DNA of 64,000 bases from assembly GCA_000381625.1 (NCBI GenBank), contig KB906767.1, positions 5,571,357 to 5,635,356 of the forward strand, read 5' to 3'. Positions within the stretch are counted from its first letter, which is position 1. Each line of letters begins with the position of its first letter. A program made the position numbers and the translations under genes. Shown piece after piece: positions 36,253 through 45,586 of this stretch. The stretch is from Bryobacterales bacterium KBS 96 (GTDB lineage Bacteria > Acidobacteriota > Terriglobia > Bryobacterales > Bryobacteraceae). The notes beneath the pieces were generated by a model that had not been told where the DNA came from, searched no databases, and was given only the letters and a program-made list of their open reading frames with translations.

Positions 36253-37533
36253 GTGTCCGACGTAGAGCATTCGACAGAACTGCGCCCGGAAACTGACGTT
36301 CTCACTCGCGGCTTCGACCCAAAACTGTCGGTTGGCTCTGCCCGCCCAGCAGTGTTTCGCAGCTCCACTTACGTTTTTTCCAGCCCGGAAGAAGCCGAAA
36401 AAGCGTTTGACATCATGGGCGGCCGGGCGCAACTTACTCCTGGTGAAAGCGTCGATCTGGTCTATTCGCGCTTCAATCACCCGAACGCCGAAATTGTGGA
36501 AGAGCAAATTCTTCCGCTGGAACCGGGCGCGCACGCCGCGGCGGTGTTCAACTCCGGTATGGCGGCCATTATGACCGCGCTGCTAGCAGTGGTAAAGCCG
36601 GGCGACAGCATCGTCTATACCGTGCCGATCTATGGCGGGACACAGACGCTAATTCTGGATTTTTTGCAGAGCTTCGGCATTATCGGAATACCTGTAAAGG
36701 CGGGTGATGGCGACGAAATCGACCGTGTAATCCGGAACGCACGAAATCCTCGTGTTGTGCTGATTGAGACCCCCGCGAATCCGACGATTGTCATGACAGA
36801 CATTCGCCGCGCCTGCGATACGGTGGCGGCGATTCATGGCTCGGCCGGCGACGGCGCTGAGTCCCCCGCGCGCCCTCTGGTAATGGTCGACAATACGTTT
36901 CTCGGACCGGCATTTCAGCATCCGCTGGCGCTGGGCGCCGACGTTTCGCTCTACTCGGCGACAAAGTATCTGGGCGGGTACAGCGACATCATCGGAGGTG
37001 TGGCGCTGGCCCGCGACGCCGGGCTGATTAAAAAGATACGAGCGAAACGGAGTTTATTCGGCAATATCCTGCAGCCGGATGAGTGCTGGATTCTCGACAC
37101 CCGCCTCCCAACAGTCCACCTCCGTATGAACCGGCAGAGCAAAAATGCGCAGCGCATCGCCGAGCGTCTTGCTAATCATCCAAATGTCGAGAAAGTCTAT
37201 TACCCGACTCTGTTTGAGAATGCCGAGCAGGCGCGAATCCGCGACGCTCAATGCGATTTTCCAGGCGGGCTGATCTCGCTCGACCTGAAAGGCGGTAAAG
37301 CGGGGGCGTTCGATTTCCTTCGCAATCTGCGGCTGGCGCGAAACGCGGTTTCTCTCGGCGGCGTGGAGACTCTTGTCTGCCATCCACGCACCACTACGCA
37401 TTCCGGCTGGGCCAAACAGGCGCTTGATGAAGCGGGCATCGGCGACGGACTGGTGCGAGTTTCGATCGGAATCGAAAACTGGCGCGACTTACTGGGCGAC
37501 TTTGAACGCGCGCTGTCGAAGATCAATTTGTGA
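36253..37533 (+). CDS. Cystathionine gamma-synthase family PLP enzyme
   Basis: Pyridoxal-phosphate enzyme of the Cys/Met metabolism family; gamma-synthase, gamma-lyase and methionine gamma-lyase activities are all possible. The PLP lysine is in LYSATKYLGGYSDIIGG (about residue 240), and upstream are FNSGMAAIMTALLA, YGGTQTLI and the ETPANPTIVMTDI segment. The C-terminal SLGGVETLVCHPRTTTHSG is the usual substrate-binding stretch. 426 residues, with a short insert (SAGDGAESPARP). Its last 11 bases overlap the convergent CPBP gene. Confidence 0.92.
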   Translation: MSDVEHSTELRPETDVLTRGFDPKLSVGSARPAVFRSSTYVFSSPEEAEKAFDIMGGRAQLTPGESVDLVYSRFNHPNAEIVEEQILPLEPGAHAAAVFNSGMAAIMTALLAVVKPGDSIVYTVPIYGGTQTLILDFLQSFGIIGIPVKAGDGDEIDRVIRNARNPRVVLIETPANPTIVMTDIRRACDTVAAIHGSAGDGAESPARPLVMVDNTFLGPAFQHPLALGADVSLYSATKYLGGYSDIIGGVALARDAGLIKKIRAKRSLFGNILQPDECWILDTRLPTVHLRMNRQSKNAQRIAERLANHPNVEKVYYPTLFENAEQARIRDAQCDFPGGLISLDLKGGKAGAFDFLRNLRLARNAVSLGGVETLVCHPRTTTHSGWAKQALDEAGIGDGLVRVSIGIENWRDLLGDFERALSKINL

Positions 37534-38524
37534 CAAACAGCATGCGCCATGTAACGACGACCAGCGCGTGCGCCACCATCGGCGCTCGAATGCTGCCGCG
37601 CCGCAAATAAGCCGCGCCGTAGAAGCAACCAACCACGGCGGCGATCAGCGCGAATCTCCAATTGGGGAAATCGCGATACCAGAGGTGAGCGCATCCGTAC
37701 ACGACGGTTGAAACAAGGACGGCGAGCACCGCGGACCGCCGCCATTTCAGAATCGCTTGCAGAATAACCCCACGAAAGAAAAGCTCCTCGCTGAACGCCA
37801 CCACCCACAAAGCGCCGAGGAAATACCCAGCCGCGAGCGCAATCCATTCCCATGCCGGAAAATGCCTGGGCGCGAAACGAGCGAAGTGTACTCCGGAGGC
37901 AAGCAGTGAAATAGGCACAATCGCCAGCGCATATTGAAGCAGCCCTTCACGCCACTCAGCGCCAGTCGGCCAAAACGATACCGGTCCCATATCCAAATCG
38001 CGCTGCACCAGCAGAACGACGAGCGCGAGACGGATCCACATCAGATGTCCCAAAACTTCGATATGAAGGTGTGCCGATGGCGACACATAGAGGCGCGGGA
38101 ACACACGCAGCACCATCGCGGCGGCGAGAATTACGAGAAGTCCGACGTCATAAGCAATTCGGCGTGGAAGCACGACATACCAGAAACTAACGACGGCGCA
38201 AAGAGCCAGCAGAATCGCATAAGCATGGCTGTCAAACGTGCCGGCCGCCATGGTGACGATTACGTTGGGAATGACGGCGCTCGCGAGCAGGATCAAGGAC
38301 TGCAACGCGGGCGGCTTGATTCTGGCGAATACCTGGCGAGTCTGCTCGAAGCCGGCGCCTACAAAAAAGATCGCTTCCACGAGGAAGGCGGGCAGCACGC
38401 CCGTCATGATCCAATGAGGATACGGCGACTTCTGGGCGGTGATGAACGCAGCGACGCACAAGGTTACCCAGACACAGAGCAGCGAAATGAAATACGGACG
38501 GAGTGTCCGAAACATCGCCCTCAT
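37523..38524 (-). CDS. CPBP family intramembrane metalloprotease
   Basis: Abi/CPBP-type membrane protein with about eight hydrophobic segments. The family motifs appear near the C-terminus: EExxxR as SEELFFRGVIL, the second as YGCAHLWYRD and the last as VAHALVVVTW. Members process prenylated or signal peptides; its role here is unknown. The start is uncertain: 38560, 38524 or 38515 are all possible, and any of them overlaps the divergent gene that begins at about 38487. Confidence 0.85.
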   Translation of the reverse strand: MRAMFRTLRPYFISLLCVWVTLCVAAFITAQKSPYPHWIMTGVLPAFLVEAIFFVGAGFEQTRQVFARIKPPALQSLILLASAVIPNVIVTMAAGTFDSHAYAILLALCAVVSFWYVVLPRRIAYDVGLLVILAAAMVLRVFPRLYVSPSAHLHIEVLGHLMWIRLALVVLLVQRDLDMGPVSFWPTGAEWREGLLQYALAIVPISLLASGVHFARFAPRHFPAWEWIALAAGYFLGALWVVAFSEELFFRGVILQAILKWRRSAVLAVLVSTVVYGCAHLWYRDFPNWRFALIAAVVGCFYGAAYLRRGSIRAPMVAHALVVVTWRMLFVTN

Positions 38525-39251
38525 CGTAGCATCGGCTTCGCTTTTGGCCGCGCTGGACATGCGCGGGGGCCAACCACCGCCGCACCTGCTGAAGAAGATT
38601 GCTCAACGGGAAGCGCAGAATGCCTACGCACGCGACAACTACACATACCGACAGACTGTTACGGTTGAGGAATTCAACGACCGCGGGCTGATCACGGGAA
38701 CTTACCGCGACGTCCGCGATGTGGTGTTTTCAAAAGAAAAGGGCCGGTACGAAGAAGAACAGGGCCAACCACGGAACACGCTGAAGCGCATCAAGTTGAC
38801 CAAGGAGGATTTTGAGGACATTCGAAATATCCAGCCTTTTCTGCTGACGAATGCCGAAGCTCCGCTCTACGATTCGAAGTACAAAGGCGAAGAAACGATG
38901 GATGGTTATCCCTGCTTCGTTGTCCATATTGAGCCGAAGCAGATTCTTTCTCAACAGCGCTTCTTTCAAGGATTGCTGTGGGTGCGCCAATCCGATTTTG
39001 CGGTGGTGCGAAGCGAAGGCCAGGCCGTGCCGCAAATCGAATCGCTAAAACAGGAAAATCTATTCCCCCACTTCACCACCATCCGCCGCGAGATCGACGG
39101 CAAATGGTTCTTTCCTGTTGAAACCTATGCAGACGATACTTTGTATTTCCGCACCGGGCCGCAGCGGATGCGCGTGATTATCCGGTACTCGAATTACAAG
39201 AGTTTCGGCGCGGATTCGGTGATCCGGTATAGCGAGCCGGATAAAAAATGA
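38487..39251 (+). CDS. Exported protein, outer-membrane lipoprotein-sorting-like
   Basis: 254 residues with a signal peptide (MKYGRSVRNIALIVASASLL, residues 1-20) and no lipobox cysteine. The body resembles the LolA/LppX-like beta-fold used by outer-membrane lipoprotein-sorting proteins (YPCFVVHIEPKQILSQQRFF, GLLWVRQSDFAVVRSEGQA, FPVETYADDTLYFRTGPQRM). Function uncertain. The first 30 or so bases overlap the 5' end of the CPBP gene on the other strand. Its last 25 codons are duplicated at 43264 and, degenerate, at 48280, as part of the repeat described below. Confidence 0.75.
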   Translation: MKYGRSVRNIALIVASASLLAALDMRGGQPPPHLLKKIAQREAQNAYARDNYTYRQTVTVEEFNDRGLITGTYRDVRDVVFSKEKGRYEEEQGQPRNTLKRIKLTKEDFEDIRNIQPFLLTNAEAPLYDSKYKGEETMDGYPCFVVHIEPKQILSQQRFFQGLLWVRQSDFAVVRSEGQAVPQIESLKQENLFPHFTTIRREIDGKWFFPVETYADDTLYFRTGPQRMRVIIRYSNYKSFGADSVIRYSEPDKK

Positions 39252-39423
39252 GGGGACGATTCGAGGCTTCATGTCAGCAACGGGCAGTGCACGTCCAAGT
39301 GGCAAAGATTCCAGGATCACACCGGCCGACTTCGGCGGAACTGCCGGATCCGAGAAGCATTAAGGAAAGAAACCCGGTAGAAGATGGATGAGGCATCGTC
39401 CCGTGGCAAGATAGGGAACAGCT

Positions 39424-39663
39424 ATGCCAAAGGTCACCGTACAAATCGACCCGGCCGTTTGTATCCTGGCCGCAAACTGTGTCGGAATCGAACCGAAGCT
39501 GTTTCAGATTGCCGAGGAGCCCTACGTCGAGCTGATCGATGCGAACGGCATCTCGCACGGAACCGAATACACGTTCGAGCCCTCTGAAACAGAACTGGAG
39601 ATGATCGAAGAAGCTGTCGACTCCTGTCCGACGCGAGCGATCAGCATGCAAACGGCGAGTTGA
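39424..39663 (+). CDS. Ferredoxin, 3Fe-4S type, copy 1
   Basis: 79-residue single-cluster ferredoxin of the type that donates electrons to cytochrome P450 and similar enzymes. The cluster pattern is C-x5-C (CILAANC) followed by a distant CP (SCPTRAI), so the second Cys of a 4Fe-4S site is replaced, giving a 3Fe-4S cluster. The first residues MPKVTVQIDPAVCI match the family. No P450 gene is visible. A near-identical copy lies at 43511, differing by one residue (Asn to Thr in IDANGIS). Confidence 0.9.
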   Translation: MPKVTVQIDPAVCILAANCVGIEPKLFQIAEEPYVELIDANGISHGTEYTFEPSETELEMIEEAVDSCPTRAISMQTAS

Positions 39664-39679
39664 GGCCTTCTCAATTGAT

Positions 39680-39964
39680 TCAGTGTTGACGCCCCATCAC
39701 GAGCCGAGCAATGGCTCGGCTGCACTCGGTGACGATATAGTGCGAGCCGGATTCGTAAACCCTTCGCGACAGGACAGGCGCCATCGCCGGCACAGGTGAA
39801 TCCGCGGTTCCGGGTCCACGTTCCGAAAATGAAACGCCCAGGCCGGAACGCCTTGGCACAGGCTGAAGTCCGGTAAAGCGCGCCGCCAGTTCGCAGTAGT
39901 AGACGCCGGGCGAACAATCAGGATCTATCCAGGGCATCTTCCTTGGCGCCGGCCGGTGGGTCAC
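39680..39964 (-). CDS. Doubtful small open frame, unknown
   Basis: 94 codons on the minus strand between ferredoxin and PadR genes. No family recognised. In the part shared with copy 2 of the repeat, three base changes fall on this frame as one amino-acid change and two silent third-position changes, weak support for coding. Against it, an 8-bp perfect hairpin (39702-39721) lies inside and the N-terminal half has no counterpart elsewhere. Could equally be spacer. Confidence 0.25.
   Translation of the reverse strand: MTHRPAPRKMPWIDPDCSPGVYYCELAARFTGLQPVPRRSGLGVSFSERGPGTADSPVPAMAPVLSRRVYESGSHYIVTECSRAIARLVMGRQH
39702..39721 (+). terminator. Hairpin after ferredoxin copy 1
   Basis: Perfect stem AGCCGAGC/GCTCGGCT with loop AATG, 38 bases past the ferredoxin stop. 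Copy 2 keeps the hairpin with one mismatch. No T-run. Confidence 0.4.
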
Positions 39965-40027
39965 TCAGAGGTGAGCTTGTGGAACGACGTCACTCTGATC
40001 GTCTACAATTGTTGGTAATCTAGGCAT

Positions 40028-40357
40028 ATGGCAAAGCCAACCGATCTTGTGCAAGGCACTCTTGATCTACTGATCCTCAAGACGATCTCGCTCGAACCCA
40101 AACACGGCTGGGCGATTGCCAAGCGCATTCAACAGGTTTCACAAGAAGCTCTCCAGATCCAGCAGGGGTCCCTGTACCCGGCGTTACACCGTCTGGAGCA
40201 GCAGGCTTGGATCAAGGCCGAGTGGCGCACGACTGAGACCGGACGAATGGCGAAGTTCTACTCCCTTACGCGTTCGGGACGGAAGCAACTGGAAAGGGAA
40301 TTGGCGAACTGGGTTCGTCTGTCGACGGCCATCAACATAGTGGTCCAGGAGGCTTAG
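40028..40357 (+). CDS. PadR family transcriptional regulator
   Basis: 109-residue winged-helix regulator. The start LVQGTLDLLILKTISLEPKH and the recognition region IQQGSLYPALHRLEQQAWIK are the PadR signature, with the beta-wing RMAKFYSLTRSGRKQL. In Acidobacteriota such genes sit before ADOP-type permeases and are thought to control them. Two bases separate its stop from the permease start, and the AGGAGG site for the permease is inside this gene's last codons. Confidence 0.93.
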   Translation: MAKPTDLVQGTLDLLILKTISLEPKHGWAIAKRIQQVSQEALQIQQGSLYPALHRLEQQAWIKAEWRTTETGRMAKFYSLTRSGRKQLERELANWVRLSTAINIVVQEA

Positions 40358-40359
40358 CA

Positions 40360-43077
40360 ATGCGGATTCTGGACAAAGCCCGTTTGCGGCTTCGATCGCT
40401 TTGCCGCCGTCCGAATGTTGACTTCGAGCTCGAAGCCGAACTTCGTTTCCACCTGGATCAGCTCATTGAAGAGAAGATTTCATCCGGTATGCCGCCCGCG
40501 GAGGCCCGCCGGGCCGCGCAGCGCATGATCGGAGGCATCGCGCAATACAAGGAGGAGTGCCGGGATATGCGCCGCGTAAACTTTGTCGAGGATCTTGTAC
40601 AAGACGTACGTTACACGATTCGATCTTTAGCGAAGAGTCCAGGGTTCACAGCAGTTGTCGTCGCCACGCTGGCGCTCGGTATCGGGGCGAACATTGCCAT
40701 CTTTACGATCGTGCATGGAGTGCTGCTGCGGCCACTCGACTATCCAAAACCCGGTCAACTGATGTATCTGACGGCAGAAGCTCCAGCCATTGGGAGCACT
40801 CGAAGCGCGCTCTCTGCGCCAGAGTACATCGAGTTCCGCCAGATGAACCGGTCGTTCGCGGAGGTTGGCGCCTATTCGACCGGCGGTACGGCGTACACAA
40901 CCGGCGAGGTCAACCTCTCGGCCGGGGGGCGGCCTCTGCGGGTGCGCTCGATCTCCGTCGATGCACATTTGCTCAAGGCGCTTGGTATTCAGCCGGAGCA
41001 GGGACGCTTCTTTACTGACGAAGAAACTTCGCGTTGGACCGGGACGCTACCGCCACCGATCGCAATTCTCTCGCACGAATTGTGGCAAACAGCGTTTGGA
41101 GGACGACCGCTCGTTGGACAAAAGCTGGAAATCGAGGGCCGCCCTCACGAAATCGTTGGCATTATGCCGCCCGAGGCCGATGTCATGGATCACCATACAC
41201 AGGTTTGGTTGCCTCTCTGGCTACCCCCGAATATGGCCCGGCAACGCGAAGCCCATGTCCTCTACGTCATTGCGCGACGGAAAGACGGCGTCACCGCTAA
41301 GATGGCACAGACAGAGCTGAGCGCGTTTCTCGTAAACTGGGGCGATCGTGTCGGCACGCGAGATCATGTGCCCACGAACCATCCCCTGCGCTCGGTAGAC
41401 CACACCCTCCAATTGCAGTCGTTACAGGATGCGATTGTTGGGAATGCCCGCCGCCCGATCTGGGTTCTGCAGGCCGCCGTGGGATTCGTGCTGCTCATCG
41501 TCTGCGCGAATCTTGCAAACCTGGTAATGGCTCGCGCCGGTTCACGTAGACGTGAGTTTGTACTGCGAACTGCTCTCGGCGCTAACCGCGGCCGGCTACT
41601 CCGGCAGTCGTTAACCGAAGGCGCCGTAATATCCGGAGCCGGTGGCATTCTGGGTCTGTTGCTAGCCAGCGCTAGCGTGCGGGCGCTGATCCGTGCTTAC
41701 CCGACTAGCATCCCACGGACAAGTGACCTTACGATTGATTTGCCCGTTCTGCTGGTTGCGCTCGGCCTGTCGACTGGGACTGCCCTGCTTTTCGGATTCG
41801 TATCGCTCGGGCGACGGAGAACGAGCAGTATGATGACTGCACTTAAGGAGGGCGCAAGGGCTGCCAGCGGCGCCTGGCGTCATTACGCCCGTCGTGGACT
41901 TGTGATAGCCCAAGTCGCTTTCGCGGTGATGCTGGTTATCGGAGCGGGTTTGCTAGTTCAGACAGTCTACAACCTCACGAGGATCGATGCAGGATTCGAC
42001 CGGTCGCGGCTTGTGACATTCTCGATGACCTTGCCAATGGCGAATTCAGAACCCGAGACACGCGCGCAGGCATATCAACGCATCCTCGACAGGCTTCGCT
42101 CCGTACCGGGCATACTGGGAACGGCTGCCATGTCGGGTCTGCCGCCGAATCGGACTCGAGATGCGATCGCTACTCCTATCGAGAATTACACCTCCGACAA
42201 TGGAAAGCCCTTTGCAATCATCGATTACTACCAATTCGTCATGGGCGACTATTTCGGGACAATGGGCATCTCGATCGTCGCCGGGCGCGGCTTCGAGCGA
42301 ACCGACAACGCGTCCCAAGGCAAGGTGGCCATCGTCAATGAGGTTTTGGCGAAAAGGATCTGGAACGGACAGAACCCGATTGGTCATCGTCTGCGGCCTC
42401 CGGGTGGTTCGTTTGGCGCTAGCGATAATGTCTGGCATACGGTGATCGGAGTAGCCAAGGACGTCAGGCAGGGCGGCGTGGATCGACCGGCAGGAACTGA
42501 ACTTTACATATCTCTTGATCAGCACGACGTCGCTCCGCCGAGTATGAATGTCGTGATGCGTACGACGCTGCCACCGGCCGCGCTATCAGGGACAATCGAG
42601 CGAATCGTGGGGGAAGTGGCCCCTGCGGTTCCCATCGTGCGGCTTCGCGATATGGATTCCGTGTTCGCCGAATCGATTCGCCGGCCGAGACTCCTGGCGC
42701 AGCTATTGGGTGCATTTGCCGGACTGGCGCTGCTGTTGGCAGCCATCGGCACTTATGGTGTGCTCTCCTACATGGTTACGGAGCGGCGGCGCGAGATCGG
42801 CATTCGGGTCGCCCTCGGCGCCACTCGCTCCCACGTGCTCACACAGATCATGAAGCAAGGACTTCAAGTCACGGCGTTGGGTGTCATCATTGGCCTGGCA
42901 GGCGCACTTGCCGTAAATCGGCTGATTGCGTCCCTGCTGTTTCGTGTGCAGCCTACAGATACCGTGACGATCGCGTTTGTGATCGCGACGATTACGGTCG
43001 TGGCGGTGGTCGCCAGTTGGCTGCCGGCGTGGCGCGCATCGCGGCTAGACCCAAATGTCGTGCTCAGAGATGAATAA
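40360..43077 (+). CDS. ADOP-type ABC transporter permease (MacB/FtsX-like, no ATPase)
   Basis: 905-residue acidobacterial duplicated orphan permease. After an N-terminal cytoplasmic helical region (about 1-80, with PPAEARRAAQRMIGG), the chain has a first transmembrane helix (about 98-118), a MacB-type periplasmic core domain (about 120-345), a three-helix FtsX region (about 365-510), then a second periplasmic core and a second FtsX region ending ASWLPAWRASRLDPNVVLRD. There is no ATP-binding domain, and no ATPase gene next to it. Substrate and role (antibiotic, lipid or peptide export) unknown. The PadR + permease cassette lies between 595-bp direct repeats. Confidence 0.9.
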   Translation: MRILDKARLRLRSLCRRPNVDFELEAELRFHLDQLIEEKISSGMPPAEARRAAQRMIGGIAQYKEECRDMRRVNFVEDLVQDVRYTIRSLAKSPGFTAVVVATLALGIGANIAIFTIVHGVLLRPLDYPKPGQLMYLTAEAPAIGSTRSALSAPEYIEFRQMNRSFAEVGAYSTGGTAYTTGEVNLSAGGRPLRVRSISVDAHLLKALGIQPEQGRFFTDEETSRWTGTLPPPIAILSHELWQTAFGGRPLVGQKLEIEGRPHEIVGIMPPEADVMDHHTQVWLPLWLPPNMARQREAHVLYVIARRKDGVTAKMAQTELSAFLVNWGDRVGTRDHVPTNHPLRSVDHTLQLQSLQDAIVGNARRPIWVLQAAVGFVLLIVCANLANLVMARAGSRRREFVLRTALGANRGRLLRQSLTEGAVISGAGGILGLLLASASVRALIRAYPTSIPRTSDLTIDLPVLLVALGLSTGTALLFGFVSLGRRRTSSMMTALKEGARAASGAWRHYARRGLVIAQVAFAVMLVIGAGLLVQTVYNLTRIDAGFDRSRLVTFSMTLPMANSEPETRAQAYQRILDRLRSVPGILGTAAMSGLPPNRTRDAIATPIENYTSDNGKPFAIIDYYQFVMGDYFGTMGISIVAGRGFERTDNASQGKVAIVNEVLAKRIWNGQNPIGHRLRPPGGSFGASDNVWHTVIGVAKDVRQGGVDRPAGTELYISLDQHDVAPPSMNVVMRTTLPPAALSGTIERIVGEVAPAVPIVRLRDMDSVFAESIRRPRLLAQLLGAFAGLALLLAAIGTYGVLSYMVTERRREIGIRVALGATRSHVLTQIMKQGLQVTALGVIIGLAGALAVNRLIASLLFRVQPTDTVTIAFVIATITVVAVVASWLPAWRASRLDPNVVLRDE

Positions 43078-43201
43078 CAGCTGAGACGCTCTCTTACGGT
43101 ATAACGCTATTTTGCTGCCTGGATCGCCTACACGGAGGTTGAGGACCGTGAAACCAAGCTCCCGCAAGTTGGCGTTGAAGACGGGACCGATTACCCGCGA
43201 T

Positions 43202-43263
43202 TAACGGTGATGTATAGAAGAATCCATTTATCCGTATGGTCGCCATCCCGGTGAATAAGCCAC
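43202..43263 (+). repeat. Flank shared with the third repeat fragment
   Basis: TAACGG, then ATCCATTTATCCG and CGCCATCCCGGTGAATAAGC precede copy 2 and closely resemble 48220-48279 before copy 3; copy 1 has different sequence here. The rest of 43078-43201 shows nothing recognisable. Confidence 0.6.
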
Positions 43264-43858
43264 ATTATCCGGTACTCGAATTACAAGAGTTTCGGCGCGG
43301 ATTCGGTGATCCGGTATAGCGAGCCGGATAAAAAATGAGGGGACGATTCGAGGCTTCATGTCAGCAACGGGCGTTGCACGTCCAAGTGGCAAAGATTCCA
43401 GGATCACACCGGCCGACTTCGGCGGAACTGCCGGATCCGAGAAGCATTAAGGAAAGAAACCCGGTAGAAGATGGATGAGGCATCGTCCCGTGGCAAGATA
43501 GGGAACAGCTATGCCAAAGGTCACCGTACAAATCGACCCGGCCGTTTGTATCCTGGCCGCAAACTGTGTCGGAATCGAACCGAAGCTGTTTCAGATTGCC
43601 GAGGAGCCCTATGTCGAGCTGATCGATGCCACCGGCATCTCGCACGGAACCGAATACACGTTCGAGCCCTCCGAAACAGAACTGGAGATGATCGAAGAAG
43701 CTGTCGACTCCTGTCCGACGCGAGCGATCAGCATGCAAACGGCGAGTTGAGACCTTCTCAATTGATTCAGTGTTGACGCCCCATCACGAGCCGAGCAATT
43801 GCTCGACTGCGCTCGGTGACGATATAGTGCGAGCCGGATTCGTAAACCCTTCGCGACA
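43264..43858 (+). repeat. 595-bp direct repeat, copy 2
   Basis: Same as 39177-39771 with about ten substitutions and no gap. It starts with the last 25 codons of the exported-protein gene, without the rest of that gene, and includes a full ferredoxin gene. Confidence 0.92.
43511..43750 (+). CDS. Ferredoxin, 3Fe-4S type, copy 2
   Basis: Identical to the ferredoxin at 39424 except Asn to Thr (IDATGIS). The cluster pattern C-x5-C ... CP is intact and the same upstream sequence (about 160 bases) is duplicated, so it may be expressed. Of five substitutions inside the gene, two give the amino-acid change and the other codon changes are silent, suggesting it is still under selection or the duplication is young. 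Confidence 0.88.
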   Translation: MPKVTVQIDPAVCILAANCVGIEPKLFQIAEEPYVELIDATGISHGTEYTFEPSETELEMIEEAVDSCPTRAISMQTAS

Positions 43859-44046
43859 AGGGTGGATCTGAAAGTTCCGGTACCCACTTCCTACAGCTGG
43901 CAAACTATTCACAAATGATCGTATCCATAGGTAGTGCGGACCGAAGTAAACGAGAATTGCTGACGGGTGTGTACAACTGCAATAGAGCGAACCGAGTTGT
44001 TTAACCGACTCTCCTGACGGGGAACGCGGCCTTCAGACAGCCATTC

Positions 44047-44973
44047 CTAAGCAGTAATATCGCTATGCGCCTGGTTGAACCTTTTCCGAGCTTCAAACAC
44101 GTATGCGCATTCGCGCCCGGGCGCCTTTACTTCGCCGTCCAAGAGTTCCAGCTTAATCTTGCTGATCGCAACGGCAGCTCCGGTGGCTAGAGAAAGAATG
44201 TGGTTCGACTCTGGGTTGTGGAGGAAATCGATTGTCGGTATGAGCAGCGCGGTAATGCTGCTGTTCACCAACGCCCATTTGCGGCGTCTCATGGCTCCTA
44301 CATAAGTGTCAAGAGCCCAATCAAGTTCATCCCTAACGTCTGAATCGCAGCGCGCCTTCATTACCAGAGACTGTAGAAAGCGACGAAACTCAAACCGTTT
44401 TTCCTTCATCTCGACACGAAAGTCTATGATTTCTTCCCACGAACATCTCTCGTCTGGCAGCGGCACTGATTCCACTGCTACTTTAGCCAGAAATTCGATC
44501 GACCCTTGAAGGTTAGCACCACTGTCCAAACGAACTGGCAACTGGTGCTCACATACGGCGACGGCATCTACGTCACCATCATCATTAATCTTCATCGCAA
44601 GGCTACGAGCCATTAAATCGCGACGGTGATCAACATCCCGAATCGCAGAGTATTTCTTTCCTTTCACGAAACCGTTGAGCAAACCCGAACGAGGATCAAA
44701 CCAAGGAAGGGTAATTTCACTGCTGAGCCCGGCCAGATGCTCCATGTATTTCTCGTAATCAGTATCGCGAGCTGGTTCCGCGACTACACCACGCTCGTAT
44801 AAGAACATCAGATCGGCTACAAACGCTTCGTAGATCTCTGGGCTGAATGGCGGGTTGCCCGGATAATCGGAATAAAGCTGAATAACATGCAACTTGTCAA
44901 AGTAGAGCGCATATTGCTTAAGTTTGGGCGCACTGCTTAGTGTTGCTGAGACAGTTGCATGGACTTCGCGCAT
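44047..44973 (-). CDS. Unrecognised protein, 308 residues
   Basis: I do not recognise the family. The N-terminal segment LKQYALYFDKLHVIQLYSDY with ALYF-DK then DLMFLYERGVV recalls large families of uncharacterised accessory-region proteins (DUF6236-like), only a loose impression. Residues about 180-240 form charged helices with a tandem of Arg/Lys (EMKEKRFEFRRFLQSLVMKA), and about 240-275 is a hydrophobic region that might be a hairpin membrane anchor (ALVNSSITALLIPTIDFLHN and HILSLATGAAVAIS). Codon use is visibly less GC-rich than in the surrounding genes. Located in the accessory region beside a DUF5677-like gene and an IS element. Confidence 0.65.
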   Translation of the reverse strand: MREVHATVSATLSSAPKLKQYALYFDKLHVIQLYSDYPGNPPFSPEIYEAFVADLMFLYERGVVAEPARDTDYEKYMEHLAGLSSEITLPWFDPRSGLLNGFVKGKKYSAIRDVDHRRDLMARSLAMKINDDGDVDAVAVCEHQLPVRLDSGANLQGSIEFLAKVAVESVPLPDERCSWEEIIDFRVEMKEKRFEFRRFLQSLVMKARCDSDVRDELDWALDTYVGAMRRRKWALVNSSITALLIPTIDFLHNPESNHILSLATGAAVAISKIKLELLDGEVKAPGRECAYVFEARKRFNQAHSDITA

Positions 44974-45586
44974 AGTGCACGATTATCTCAATTCGGCAGA
45001 GAGCGTCCCACGCCTCCCAACCAGATTGGAATACTTGCACCCCGCATAGTTTCTTGATTGCCGACGATGCGCCCCGGGATCCGTGAATTCCGCGCATCCG
45101 GCGCCCCACGGATCCATCCCAAGTTTCGCCGCACATTTTCGCCGTGAAGGGCCAGGGCCGTCAGCATCCAGCTTGGCCGAAGAAGCCGACTTGCAGTCCT
45201 CGCTGAACGTCCTGGACCGTGGGCACCGAGTCGGCCAGGGCGGCTATCACAGGGCCTCCAGAACACGCCGTCACGCACGCCGGCCATTCGCGTCAGGTGG
45301 CAGGCCGCCAGCACCCTTGCATAGACGAATTACTGGGCGAGACGATGCCGACCAACTATAGCGAGGACCTACCTGCCCGCGCATGGAGGCTGCAGAAAGG
45401 CGTGCGCCTCCAGGCGCTCGATGCACGTATTTACGCGTACGCGACCCTCTCTTTGCATCCGCCGAAGTGGTAATGACCTGATGGCGAAGCTGGTCGCGCT
45501 TGTTGCTCGTGATCCGCGGAGTTTCTTCCCGTTAATATCTAGTCAGCTGAGCACGGTACTGGGGCGACTGGCGAAGAAGAGATTGT
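44974..45586. other. Gap without a recognised gene in the accessory region
   Basis: Several short open frames overlap here in all directions, none with a start signal or family likeness. It may be decayed sequence. It separates the divergent genes at 44047-44973 and 45587-46495. Confidence 0.4.

Larger units (their letters stand above)
39177..39771 (+). repeat. 595-bp direct repeat, copy 1
   Basis: Begins inside the end of the exported-protein gene and runs through the complete ferredoxin gene. Copy 2 is 43264-43858, offset exactly 4087 bases with no indel; I count about ten mismatches (about 98% identity). Confidence 0.92.

Noticed and set aside
44988-45473. Several short open frames between the two accessory genes
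   Set aside because: They overlap each other on both strands, lack ribosome-binding sites and show no family likeness.
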